A stretch of 56,685 nt of DNA from Alphaproteobacteria bacterium. Its GTDB lineage: Bacteria > Pseudomonadota > Alphaproteobacteria > Rhodobacterales > Rhodobacteraceae. Positions 24,463-33,446 of this stretch are shown piece by piece (the stretch's first letter is position 1; the number at the start of each line of letters is the position of its first letter). The position numbers and the translations under genes are program-made. Under the pieces are notes generated by a model. That model saw nothing but the letters and a program-made list of their open reading frames with translations, made no database searches and had not been told where the DNA came from. The DNA is taken from contig JAUHVR010000025.1 of NCBI GenBank assembly GCA_030424865.1, forward strand, positions 1 to 56,685, given 5' to 3'.

Positions 24463-27221
24463 TGAGTGGATCCCAGTCTGAGGATGGACGCCATATCCTG
24501 CGCCCGGTTGTTTCCAAGGGCGGCGGCCTTATCCAGCCAGCCCAAGGCTTCGGTGACATTGCGCGATACGCCGATGCCATAGGCCTGGGCATAACCCAGC
24601 TCGGTCATCGCTTCGGTATCGCCGTTTTCAGCCGCTTCCTTCAGCCAGCGGGCCGAGTTGATCAGGTCGCGCTGCGTCTTGGCGGTCTCGCGCAGCAGAA
24701 GGCCAAACTCGAGCTTGGCTGCCACATCGCCGCGTTGCGCGGCCGAGATGTAGAGCTGCGAGATGTCGTAGCGACCGTTGATCAGCGCCTGAACGTCGTC
24801 ATCGACCTTGCGGAAGGTGGCCAGCGCCCAGGCCTCGTCGCCCGGGCCGGGGTTGGTGACAACGGCCAGCATGTGATCCGCCGCCGCCGCGGGGTCATAG
24901 GTGCGCAGATCCGGGTCCGCCGTCAGCTGGAACAGGCGACGGTGGGCCGAGCGGTCGCCTTCGGCCAGCGCGCGCTGATAGACATCCAGCTCGGTCGGGG
25001 CCGCGCCCTCTTCAAAGGCGTCCATCTGGGCATTCGACAGGCGCAGTTTCGACAGCGTGTGACCGCCTTCGAAGTGCAGACCCACGGTGCGCCAGTGGAA
25101 CGACATCTCGCTGTCGCGCCACATGGCGTAGATGTCGCCCAGTTCGTCCGCATCCTTGGTGCCGCAGTTCATCAGCGACACCGCGCGGTCGACATAGTCA
25201 TCAACCTTTTCGCGGGCGATGTAGGGCATCGCGAACATCAGCGCCAGAAAGTCGCCGCGGTTCTCGATTTCTTCCTCGAACTCGCGGAAGGTTTCGACCG
25301 GGTCGACCGGGTTTTCGCCCAGCGCCAGAAGACGCGCCTTGAGCCGCATCGCCGCGCCCTCGCCCCGGTTGCCCGCGCGGGTCAAGAGGTCAAGGATTTC
25401 CTCGGCAATCTGCGGGTCCCGCGCGTTGTCCTCGGTCAGGGCAATCGCAAGGTCCAGCGCGGTGGTCACACCGTTGTTCAGATAGACACGGCGGAACAGT
25501 TCCACGGCCAGCGTCCGTTCGGCCGGGTTGGTGGCCAGCTCGAACTCAAGTTCGGCAAAGCTTTCCAGACCCTGATCCGAGCGGTCCAGACGCGCCGCCC
25601 AGAGACGGTGCATGCTGTCGGTCGCCCAGGGGTCAACCTGAATGCGTTCGACCCAATGCGCCAGCGAGGTCGTGCGACCCGCCAGAGCCTGCGCCTGGAT
25701 CTGCGCCAGAACCTCTGGTTCCTTGAAGGGGTCCAGCGCCAGCAGGTCGGTCGCGCTGACCTTGACCGTGTCGTATTGCGTGGCCCGGTACATCTGGGCC
25801 CAGGCGTCGGCTTCGCGCAGGCGCGGCGCGTCGTTGACCTTGCAGCGATAGATGCTGTCCAGCTCGTTAAGCGAGCTTTCCATGCCCCAGCGATCCACGG
25901 TCTCCATCAGCAGGTTGACCGAGCGGTTCACCTGGGTCGCGTCATCACGATAGCGCATCAACATTAGCGCCAGCGTCTGCGTGCCCTCTGGGTCACCCTT
26001 GGCATAGGCCGTCTCGAAATGCTCCAGCGCCTCGGCTTCGCCCTTCCAGCGGCCACGACGCACCAGCACCTCTTTGCCCAGCGTGGTGTAGATGAAACCC
26101 GGGGCGTTCTGCAGTTGGGTCAGCTCATAGAGATACTCCAGGTACAGGCTTTCCTCGTCGGCTTCCATGCCGTCAAGGTTCACCGCAAGCTGGAAATAGG
26201 GCGAGACCGACGGACGGTTGCGGCCCGTGTCGGCGCTGTAATTGTAGCCCAGGATCTTGAGCAGTTCGGCCTCTTCGACGTCGCCTGCGGTCTTCAGCGC
26301 CTCGACCTCGGCGTCATCCAGCGAGATGCCGCGTTCCACCGCCAGACGCAGGTAGTGCATCATGACGTCCTGGTCTTTCTCGATGGCGTCGGCGTCCAGA
26401 TGGAACTCGACGATCCGCCAGGCACCTTCCGCGCCGCCCATGTCGGCGGCGAACTTGTACCAAGCATAGGCCAGCTGCGGGTTCGGCGAAACGATGTCGC
26501 CGTTCAGATATTCGCGCGCAATGCGTTCGGCCCGTCGGCAGACACCGGCGTTCAGCTGGCCCAGAAGGCCGCCAAAGGCCATGGTCACCGTCAGATCCAG
26601 CGGGGCGTCCCAACCCTCGATCGCGTTGCCTTCCAGCTCCATACGCGCCAGGCTCAGCAGCGCGTTGGCGTTGCCGCCAAAGGCCGCATCGCGGATCAGT
26701 TCGCGAGCATAGGCCTCGTCCGGCGAAACTCCGATGCCGTTCATGTAGAACTGCGCAAGCACCAGCAGCTGGTTGTTGGTCAGCTGTTCCTGCCGTCCGC
26801 GCAATTGTTCGATCAACCCGACGGCGCGCAGTTCGTCAAAACGACCCGCGTCGATGAACAGGTTGATCCGCGCCAGCAGCTCTTCGTTGCCGGCGAATTC
26901 GTCGTCCAGCGAGGCCAGACGGGTGATCAGCTCGTCGATGAAATCAAAGAACAGCTCGGGGTCGCGGGCCTGATAGCGCTGGATGTCGCGTGTCAGGTAG
27001 CGCCGACGCAGGTTGTCCGACAGACGGTCATCGCCATTGCCGAACGACAGGTCATCGCGGTTGCGGGCCCGGGCATAGGGGCTGCAGATGTCCTGCGGCT
27101 CCATCAGCGGCGGGGTAAAGGACAGTTCCAGCGTGCGGGCCTGCTGGGCCTGCCCCAGCTGCGGCAGCGCCATCGTGGCGGCCAGGGTCAGTCCGGTCCA
27201 GAGTGTTGCGCGTTTCGTCAT
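24459..27221 (-). CDS. AlgK-like Sel1/TPR repeat protein, unusually large
   Basis: The product has 920 residues with a signal peptide (cleavage near QA-QQ, residue 26) followed by Sel1-like/TPR helical repeats throughout. Typical units are NANALLSLARMELEGNAI near 195 and AAENGDTEAMTELGYAQAYGIG plus ALGWLDKAAALGNNRAQDM near the C terminus. AlgK of Pseudomonas is about 475 residues and is an outer-membrane lipoprotein; this one is about twice as long and has no lipobox cysteine. It would organise the periplasmic complex. The position between algX and algL supports the assignment, although any large Sel1 scaffold would look similar. Confidence 0.65.
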   Translation of the reverse strand: MTKRATLWTGLTLAATMALPQLGQAQQARTLELSFTPPLMEPQDICSPYARARNRDDLSFGNGDDRLSDNLRRRYLTRDIQRYQARDPELFFDFIDELITRLASLDDEFAGNEELLARINLFIDAGRFDELRAVGLIEQLRGRQEQLTNNQLLVLAQFYMNGIGVSPDEAYARELIRDAAFGGNANALLSLARMELEGNAIEGWDAPLDLTVTMAFGGLLGQLNAGVCRRAERIAREYLNGDIVSPNPQLAYAWYKFAADMGGAEGAWRIVEFHLDADAIEKDQDVMMHYLRLAVERGISLDDAEVEALKTAGDVEEAELLKILGYNYSADTGRNRPSVSPYFQLAVNLDGMEADEESLYLEYLYELTQLQNAPGFIYTTLGKEVLVRRGRWKGEAEALEHFETAYAKGDPEGTQTLALMLMRYRDDATQVNRSVNLLMETVDRWGMESSLNELDSIYRCKVNDAPRLREADAWAQMYRATQYDTVKVSATDLLALDPFKEPEVLAQIQAQALAGRTTSLAHWVERIQVDPWATDSMHRLWAARLDRSDQGLESFAELEFELATNPAERTLAVELFRRVYLNNGVTTALDLAIALTEDNARDPQIAEEILDLLTRAGNRGEGAAMRLKARLLALGENPVDPVETFREFEEEIENRGDFLALMFAMPYIAREKVDDYVDRAVSLMNCGTKDADELGDIYAMWRDSEMSFHWRTVGLHFEGGHTLSKLRLSNAQMDAFEEGAAPTELDVYQRALAEGDRSAHRRLFQLTADPDLRTYDPAAAADHMLAVVTNPGPGDEAWALATFRKVDDDVQALINGRYDISQLYISAAQRGDVAAKLEFGLLLRETAKTQRDLINSARWLKEAAENGDTEAMTELGYAQAYGIGVSRNVTEALGWLDKAAALGNNRAQDMASILRLGSTQ

Positions 27222-27235
27222 CTCTCACGCCCCCC

Positions 27236-28615
27236 TTAGAAATAACAGGCGGTTACAGTGGCCTGACCACCAAACGCCCTGTCGAGTTCGATTTCGACGC
27301 TTTGCGCGCCTTCGGCCCAGATGCCCGTCACCGGCATGAAGAAGCGTCCGGTCGCGACCTGGTCTTCATTGCGGTAGATCGAGCGCGTCCGCACCAGCCC
27401 CGTGCCCGAGGTGAAGTGGAACTTGGCCGAGCTTGCCTCGCCGCCGCTGGCATCCACCGAGAGGGTGAAATTCGCGCCGGGGTCCAGCGTGCTGAGGTCC
27501 GCGCGCACGCGGTTGGGATCCGTGGTCGGCAGAACCGGCACAGGCACGCGGCAGGAATTGCCCGCCGCCGCGATCAGCTCGCGCATCGGTTGGTCACCCC
27601 ACTTGGCCAGGTTGTTCTGGATCGGGTTTTCCCAGACCAGGAAAGCCGGGCGCGACTGCTGGAACGCGCGCGAGGTCAGATAGGTCGAGATCGCCGCAAA
27701 GGCACCGCCGTTCGGCACTGCGTATTGTGACACCTCAAGGCCCGAGTATTGCGACAGGAAGCCGCCAAAGTTCACCGCAGGCTCTGCCGAGAATTCCGTG
27801 CCCACCAGCGCGACCCGACCATTCTGCAAGGTGGTCCCGCCAAAGAGCGAGCTTTCGCCCGTACCCGTAATTGCCCCGGCCACGCGGGCCGAGGTAAAGG
27901 CCTGGGTCTCTGCTTCGGGCAGGTCGATCATGCAGAACCGCTGCAGAATGCGGCGCATGTCGCTGTCGATGGTCACACGGCCCGTGGGGGTCGAGTTGAA
28001 GTTGCCCTTGGGCAGGACGTTGAAGGTCTCGGTGCCCTGCAATTCCCCCGCGATGGCCTGGGCCACCAGCTGCGCGCCATAGGCGGTCAGCCGGGGGTCG
28101 GTCTTGAAATAGGGCAGTTCCGCCCCCTGCCCGCCCATGGCAATCGCCTTGCGGGCGTTCACCGCGACAATGCCCGCGCGCTGCATACGGCGGACGGCGT
28201 CGTCATAGACGGTGGCGGCCAGATCGGGGTCAAAGCCGAAATCGGTTGCCTTGCTGGGCAGGTAATCCGGCATCGCCAGCGCCTTGGTCGGCACCGGTAC
28301 GTAAACCAGCGTCGTGCCCATCGACTTCAGCGCTTCGGAAAGCTCGGCGAGAAGATCAACGCTTTCGTCCGAGAAGGGGTGGAAGTTCCGAAGATCCGGT
28401 TCCACCGGATAAAAGACGCCTGCCTTGCCCTCGACCGCCGCGTTCGCGTGAAAACCTGACAGGTTCTCGCAGCCGTAGGTGGTCTGGGATGAGGCGTCTT
28501 GCGGCAACACGCTGTCGCCGGGGTTCAGCTCGGACAGCAGGTTCTGCGCGGCGGCACCTTGTGCCACCGATACGCTCAATACTGCTGCGGCAATGGTCTT
28601 GCGCAGGTGTGTCAT
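27236..28615 (-). CDS. AlgX/AlgJ-like SGNH protein lacking the catalytic triad
   Basis: The product has 459 residues with a signal peptide (to about residue 23), then an SGNH-type domain (about 45-340) and a C-terminal carbohydrate-binding-like beta domain (350-459). GFHANAAVEGKAGVFYP, LVYVPVPTKAL and YFKTDPRLTAYGAQL are recognisable AlgX/AlgJ blocks. AlgX O-acetylates alginate using Asp-x-His (DTHW) and the Ser of a GTS motif. Here they read Asp173-Pro-Arg175-Leu and VGTE274, so the His and the Ser are both replaced. The protein should not transfer acetate. No acetyl-supply genes (algI, algJ, algF) are present, which agrees. A structural or polymer-binding role is inferred. Confidence 0.75.
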   Translation of the reverse strand: MTHLRKTIAAAVLSVSVAQGAAAQNLLSELNPGDSVLPQDASSQTTYGCENLSGFHANAAVEGKAGVFYPVEPDLRNFHPFSDESVDLLAELSEALKSMGTTLVYVPVPTKALAMPDYLPSKATDFGFDPDLAATVYDDAVRRMQRAGIVAVNARKAIAMGGQGAELPYFKTDPRLTAYGAQLVAQAIAGELQGTETFNVLPKGNFNSTPTGRVTIDSDMRRILQRFCMIDLPEAETQAFTSARVAGAITGTGESSLFGGTTLQNGRVALVGTEFSAEPAVNFGGFLSQYSGLEVSQYAVPNGGAFAAISTYLTSRAFQQSRPAFLVWENPIQNNLAKWGDQPMRELIAAAGNSCRVPVPVLPTTDPNRVRADLSTLDPGANFTLSVDASGGEASSAKFHFTSGTGLVRTRSIYRNEDQVATGRFFMPVTGIWAEGAQSVEIELDRAFGGQATVTACYF

Positions 28616-28639
28616 GAGGTTGCTCGCCCCTTTTTGTTT

Positions 28640-29407
28640 TCAGTTGCCTGCCAGCGCTTTGTTTTGCTTTTCGTCCAGCAGGGCCAAGATGTTGGCTGCG
28701 GTCACATGGACCGGCAGCTCGCGCGAGGAAACCGCGCGGGTCAGGTAGTCGCGGGCCCGGGCCAGATCCGCATCGGATTGTTCTTCCGATTGCAGAATGG
28801 TCAGAGCCAGCCGAAGTTCCGCCCGTCCATCCCCGTTCTTTTCAGCCTGTTCGAGGATTTTCTGGCGTGTCGAATCCGACAGCTTGCCAAACAGCTTGCC
28901 GTCGCCATTGAAGTCGATGACCGCCTGCAAAGCGACCGAGTTGCCGGCCCAGGCATGCGGATACAGAACCTTGATCATCTGGTTCTTGCGCACCTTTGGT
29001 TCCGTTTCGGGATCCAGGTACCACATCGCCTCGACCATTTCGTCAAGCGGCCAGATGCGGCCCGTGCCCACGGCAATTGCTCCGAAATAGGCGATGTCCG
29101 AGGCGTTTTCCTCGATCCCGCGTCCGACTAGGATGTCGACCAGCTTGGCTGCGGCCAACCCGTCCCTGGCCTCGGCCAAGCCGCGCAGGTCTTCGTCGCT
29201 GATCACCTTTTTGGCCACCATGGCCAGACGTGCCTCACGAAGCGCGCGGTTGGGCAGATCGACGGTCCTTGTGATGCCTTCGTCGACCACCACACTGATG
29301 TGGCGCGACGCGCGGTCATCGGGAAAGGCAAAGGGCAAGGTCTGTGCGGCAGCAGGGCCTGCCAGCCCCGCCATCAAAAGGATCATGGAAAGGCGTCTGA
29401 TCATCAC
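28640..29407 (-). CDS. Periplasmic Sel1-like helical repeat protein
   Basis: The product has 255 residues with a signal peptide (LSMILLMAGLAGPAAA). It is all-helical, with loosely conserved Sel1/TPR-like units (for example DGRAELRLALTILQSEEQ). It has no counterpart in the Pseudomonas alginate operon. It sits between algG and algX in the same transcription unit, so it may be an extra subunit of the export scaffold. The start could be either of the first two Met codons. Confidence 0.6.
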   Translation of the reverse strand: MMIRRLSMILLMAGLAGPAAAQTLPFAFPDDRASRHISVVVDEGITRTVDLPNRALREARLAMVAKKVISDEDLRGLAEARDGLAAAKLVDILVGRGIEENASDIAYFGAIAVGTGRIWPLDEMVEAMWYLDPETEPKVRKNQMIKVLYPHAWAGNSVALQAVIDFNGDGKLFGKLSDSTRQKILEQAEKNGDGRAELRLALTILQSEEQSDADLARARDYLTRAVSSRELPVHVTAANILALLDEKQNKALAGN

Positions 29408-29413
29408 GTCCCC

Positions 29414-30940
29414 CTATCGCGCCGGACAGGTGAATGACGTGACCGGAGCCTGCGCCGGACCGAACGATGTCATCACAACCAGCTCTTCGCCGCGCATGTT
29501 CTGCGCAATGTGCCGGGTGTGCGAGGACAACTCGCCGTCCAGGAACCGTGGGAACTGACGTGAAAAGTCATTGCCCTTGAGTTCGACGAACTCACCTTCG
29601 GCGGTAGCAAGACCCGACTGATTTCCCACCAGTCGATTGTCCCGCATAACTGTCACCGCACCATGCGGTTGCGCCGAGACGAACAGCGCCGCCGATCGGT
29701 TCTTGTAGATGTTGTTGTTGATGACCACGTTGCCCAGCCCCGTCCGGATTTCGATGCCCTTTTGTTTATTATCCATCACCAAATTGTTCTGAATAAGGCC
29801 ACAATTGGTCTTGGTCAGGGTGATCCCACCGCCACCACGGCTCCAGACGATGTTGTTTTCAACCAGAACCTGGTCACTTGAGTTTCGGATCGCGATGCCG
29901 GTACGTTCGCCGTTCAACAACAGATTGCCGGCAATCACACCACGGGCCGAGCCGCTGAGCAGGCGAATGCCGTTTGTCGGCGCCTCGCCCGAAAAGATGT
30001 TGCCCAGGATCCGCGCGTCCGAGGACTGCGAGACAATCAGTGAACTGCCCCGTGTGTCGTGGAACTTGTTGCCCAGGATCATCGCCCCGCGCGATGCGTT
30101 GACGGCCAGCGACACGACACGGTCGAACACGCTGTTTTCAATGTGAACTTCACCTGTCGTCGGCAACAGCGGGTTGCGGGCAACGGAAAAGCCCGAGTAC
30201 TTCGGCTCGCCGCCAAACCCGAGGTCTTCGAAGGTGGCATTGGCCACCCGCGCGCTGCCGCCGCCGGTGATCGTCACAAACGGCACAAAGTCCTTGCTGT
30301 GTACGCTTTGCGGGCCAACCGAACGGATCGTTGCGCCGTTGACCTCGATCCGGCCAAACACGACGATGAACGCCCCGTCAGGACGGCTGAGCTGCAGCAC
30401 CTCGCGCGGGCGCAGGCGCAGCGTGGCATCGGTCCAGATGATGACAGGTGTCTTCAGCGTCATGCCGCCGGGCGACAGTTCACTGGAAAACTTGTTGTGT
30501 TCCAGAAGCTTGTGCAGATCGGGCAGTGTGACCACACCCTTGCGGATCGACAGGGCATCCATGTCGCCGCCCTGCGCCTGGATGACGTCGAAATTGTCCT
30601 TGGCGCCATAGGTCTGTGCAAGCATCGCCAGCGCCAGACGCAGGTCCAGACGTTCGACCTCGGCAAGGGCATTGCCCGAAAAGTTCCAGTCGAAATCCGC
30701 GCCCAGCGCGGGCAAGTCCTCGGGCCTGGTCACGTGGGTCAGGCCCACCTGTTCGATCAGCTCGGCATTGGGGATATGCAGCGATCCCCCCCCGTTCAGC
30801 GCGGTATCCAGCTCTTCGATCTTCTTGCGCAGTTCAATGATCTGCGGATCGGGGGCTGCGACGGCAGGCTGCGCCAGCCCGAGGGCCAGAACGCAGGCCT
30901 GCAGCGCCGCGCGGAACGGATGTTGACGCGGACTAGCCAT
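29414..30940 (-). CDS. AlgG-like right-handed beta-helix protein lacking the DPHD motif
   Basis: The product has 508 residues from ATG 30940 (the frame overlaps the end of algA by eight bases), with a signal peptide ending near residue 28. From about 165 to 440 it is a beta-helix with stacked N-x-(I/V/F) turns (GNIFSG, ENNIVWS, QNNLVMDN, NNNIYKN), as in the mannuronan C5-epimerase AlgG. The epimerase motif YG(I/F)DPHD, which supplies catalytic residues, is not present; the aligned turn reads S-L-I-V-S-Q-S-S (about 300-307). It is therefore probably not an active epimerase and may bind or guide the polymer. Confidence 0.7.
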   Translation of the reverse strand: MASPRQHPFRAALQACVLALGLAQPAVAAPDPQIIELRKKIEELDTALNGGGSLHIPNAELIEQVGLTHVTRPEDLPALGADFDWNFSGNALAEVERLDLRLALAMLAQTYGAKDNFDVIQAQGGDMDALSIRKGVVTLPDLHKLLEHNKFSSELSPGGMTLKTPVIIWTDATLRLRPREVLQLSRPDGAFIVVFGRIEVNGATIRSVGPQSVHSKDFVPFVTITGGGSARVANATFEDLGFGGEPKYSGFSVARNPLLPTTGEVHIENSVFDRVVSLAVNASRGAMILGNKFHDTRGSSLIVSQSSDARILGNIFSGEAPTNGIRLLSGSARGVIAGNLLLNGERTGIAIRNSSDQVLVENNIVWSRGGGGITLTKTNCGLIQNNLVMDNKQKGIEIRTGLGNVVINNNIYKNRSAALFVSAQPHGAVTVMRDNRLVGNQSGLATAEGEFVELKGNDFSRQFPRFLDGELSSHTRHIAQNMRGEELVVMTSFGPAQAPVTSFTCPAR

Positions 30941-32336
30941 AGTTCGCAAGGGACAGGACCGTATCGTCGTCCTGCGCCGCCGTTTCAATTTCAAGGATCA
31001 TGAATTCGATCGTGTCATCCGAACGGTTCAGGATCTTGTGATCCTCGCCTGCGCTGACAACCAGACGCTCGCCTTCACGCAGCGACCGGGCTTCGTCCCC
31101 ACTTTCGACCCGGGCCGCGCCATTGACCATGATGATTTCGCAGGCGGCCTCGGACCTGTGATCCAATGCTTCGCCGGCAACCACGCGTGCGGTCGACATC
31201 TTCACCTTGTCCGAGGCAACGATCTCGCTCACCGAGGTCTTTTCGCGTTGCTGTTCGGCGCTCATCTCGGCTTCGACCCGCTTGTGATCCTTGAGATGGG
31301 TCGCCACTTTCTTGACGCTCTGGTCATGGCCCACACGGGTCACCAGAAGGGCGTCTTCGGTGTCGATCACGATCACGTTTTCCAGACCGACGACGGTCAC
31401 CAGCCGGTTCGCCGAGCGCACCATCGAATTCTTGGTCTCGACCGCGATCACATCGCCTTGCAGCACGTTGCCCTGGGCATCCGACTGCGAGATGCCGTAC
31501 ATCGCGGTCCAGCTGCCGACGTCGCTCCAATCGACATCCAGCGGCGCAAGGGCGATCTTGTCGGTCTTTTCAAAGACCATGCTTTCGGTCGGTTCGGCTG
31601 CGGCCTCGCCAAAGCGGATTCCGCTGAGCAACAGGCCATCATCGCGCTGCTCGCCATGCTCGACCGCCTGGCGCACGGCCTCGACGGTGTCGGGGTCGAA
31701 CCTGCTGTATTCCTCGATGATCGTCTTTGCCGAGAACATCGACAGGCCAGAGGCCCAATAGGCAATGTCGCTTTCAACCAGCAGGCGCGCCTTGCGGGTC
31801 GGCGGCTTTTCAACAAAGCGTTCGACCTGGCGCAACCCCGGCTGATCGATGATCGGACCGCCGTCGGTGATATAGCCAAATCCGGTTTCCGCATAGCGCG
31901 GCTTGATCCCGAAGGTGATGATATGCCCGGCCTCTGCGGCAGGTTTCATCGCCATGATGGTGCTGTTCAGATCGCCCTCGATAACGTGGTCGGCGGGCAC
32001 AACAACCAGCAGGCCGTTGGGATCGGTCTTTGACAAAACATGTGCTGCAGCCAGAACCGCCGGACCGGTGTTACGGCCCATCGGTTCGTGGATGATCGTG
32101 CCATGCACGCCGATTTCGTCCATCTGCTGATGCACCGTCTTGCGGTGCTTCATCGACGACACGATGATCGGCGGCTCGTACCCTTGTTCCCAGTGGCGTT
32201 TCACCGCCGTTTGGAAAAAGGTCAGCGAACCCATTTCGCCAACACGGTTAAACTGCTTCGGGCTATGCGTGCGCGAGACCGGCCACAAACGGGTGCCGTT
32301 GCCTCCGCAAATAATCAGTGGATAGATATTGGTCAT
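30933..32336 (-). CDS. AlgA-like mannose-1-phosphate guanylyltransferase with a degenerate isomerase domain
   Basis: The product has 467 residues and makes GDP-mannose from mannose-1-phosphate. The pyrophosphorylase signature GGNGTRLWPVSR and PKQF (10-29) and FVEKP (174-178) are intact. The C-terminal cupin, which in AlgA is phosphomannose isomerase, lacks recognisable RPWG-x-YE and QxHxHR metal motifs; the corresponding segment reads L-D-H-R-S-E-A-A (391-398). Only a late His (GEDHKIL) is kept. Mannose-6-phosphate must then come from another isomerase. The gene lies after alg44 and overlaps it by four bases, so it is early in the operon, unlike the distal algA of Pseudomonas. Confidence 0.85.
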   Translation of the reverse strand: MTNIYPLIICGGNGTRLWPVSRTHSPKQFNRVGEMGSLTFFQTAVKRHWEQGYEPPIIVSSMKHRKTVHQQMDEIGVHGTIIHEPMGRNTGPAVLAAAHVLSKTDPNGLLVVVPADHVIEGDLNSTIMAMKPAAEAGHIITFGIKPRYAETGFGYITDGGPIIDQPGLRQVERFVEKPPTRKARLLVESDIAYWASGLSMFSAKTIIEEYSRFDPDTVEAVRQAVEHGEQRDDGLLLSGIRFGEAAAEPTESMVFEKTDKIALAPLDVDWSDVGSWTAMYGISQSDAQGNVLQGDVIAVETKNSMVRSANRLVTVVGLENVIVIDTEDALLVTRVGHDQSVKKVATHLKDHKRVEAEMSAEQQREKTSVSEIVASDKVKMSTARVVAGEALDHRSEAACEIIMVNGAARVESGDEARSLREGERLVVSAGEDHKILNRSDDTIEFMILEIETAAQDDDTVLSLANYG

Positions 32337-33427
32337 TGGTTTTCCATCAATCCTGCGAGAGAGCCTCCGAAGAGCGTCTTCGAGATGCGGACCTGGGCCT
32401 GTGCACCAATATCACCTTCACTCAACACACCAGGTTCTGCGACCAGATTGACGGGCACATACAACTCGCCGCGCAGCGCGGCAGAGTTGGTGGCGGATGT
32501 TGTTTTCACCGTCACAGGGATCGAGCGACCATCGCTCAGTTCCAATGTTACGCGGTCCCCACCCATGGCTGCAGACAATCCTTCGACGCTCATATTCATA
32601 CGAACTTGTACGCCTACACTCGCGTCGAAAAATGTCAGAATTGGGTCGATAGGAAGAACAGTTGAGCCCTCTGACACGCCATCGGTGACTGTGACTTCAC
32701 AATCACACGGCAGCTGGAAGTTGAGCACATCGCCGGTGTTCGCGTTGATCGAGAACACCACTTCGCCGGCCTTTGCCTGCGGATTCAGATAGGCCACCTG
32801 ACCCGCCGTGGTCGCGCGCATCTCGCTGCCGGCGCGTTCGATGAACACGGGCCGTGCCTCATATGTCGTGGTAAAGCGCGACAGAAGTGTGTTGCCCGCC
32901 AGCAGAATCAGTGCTGCCGAAACGACGGCCGTGCCCAGGCTGCGAATGCGACGCGCGCGGGCGCCGGTATCCTTGGCCTTGGGTGCCTTGGGTTTGGTCG
33001 GACCGGTGTAGCTCATCATCGAGCCCAGCGTCACGAAGTCGCCGGCGATGAAGTTGTTCAGGATGTAGCGCAGCTGCGGCAGGTGCGCGCCGGTCGGGTC
33101 GGTGAACTGCAGGGTCGCCTCGCCGTCCTTGCGTGATCCGGCAAAAGTCGCTTCGGGGAAGAGGAGCAGTGTGAACCCTTCGAAGTCGAACTGAAGCTTG
33201 ATGATCATCTTTCGTCCGGTGGCGCTGGTGTCGACCGGGCCATTCACAGCGATGAAGGCCGAGGTCACCGACAACCCTGTCCCATCGAAGATCTGCTTGC
33301 CGATCTGGACCTTGAAGGGGATGGGCAGCACCGGATGCTCGGTGTCATAGACGAAATCCGCCGGCACCGTTTGGGCCTGCGATTGCATTTCTGCGGGGGT
33401 CTGTTGGTCACTCATGTTACTGCTCAT
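32333..33427 (-). CDS. Alg44-like polymerization co-protein with a degenerate PilZ domain
   Basis: The product has 364 residues: a cytoplasmic PilZ-like beta-barrel (about 28-140), one membrane helix (about 167-185) and a periplasmic HlyD-like region (about 190-360). In Pseudomonas the PilZ domain binds c-di-GMP through RxxxR and (D/N)xSxxG and activates Alg8. Here no RxxxR precedes PFKVQIGK, and the second motif reads G-L-S-V-T-S (51-56), with Asp and Gly replaced. The domain probably does not bind c-di-GMP in the usual way. Partnership with Alg8 is inferred from adjacency, with 19 bp between the genes. Confidence 0.75.
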   Translation of the reverse strand: MSSNMSDQQTPAEMQSQAQTVPADFVYDTEHPVLPIPFKVQIGKQIFDGTGLSVTSAFIAVNGPVDTSATGRKMIIKLQFDFEGFTLLLFPEATFAGSRKDGEATLQFTDPTGAHLPQLRYILNNFIAGDFVTLGSMMSYTGPTKPKAPKAKDTGARARRIRSLGTAVVSAALILLAGNTLLSRFTTTYEARPVFIERAGSEMRATTAGQVAYLNPQAKAGEVVFSINANTGDVLNFQLPCDCEVTVTDGVSEGSTVLPIDPILTFFDASVGVQVRMNMSVEGLSAAMGGDRVTLELSDGRSIPVTVKTTSATNSAALRGELYVPVNLVAEPGVLSEGDIGAQAQVRISKTLFGGSLAGLMENQ

Positions 33428-33446
33428 CTCTTATCATTATGTCGCG

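Noticed and set aside
24291-25967. 558-codon open frame on the plus strand
   Set aside because: It is antisense to the AlgK-like gene. High third-position GC on the coding strand commonly opens long mirror frames, and the translation has no family features.
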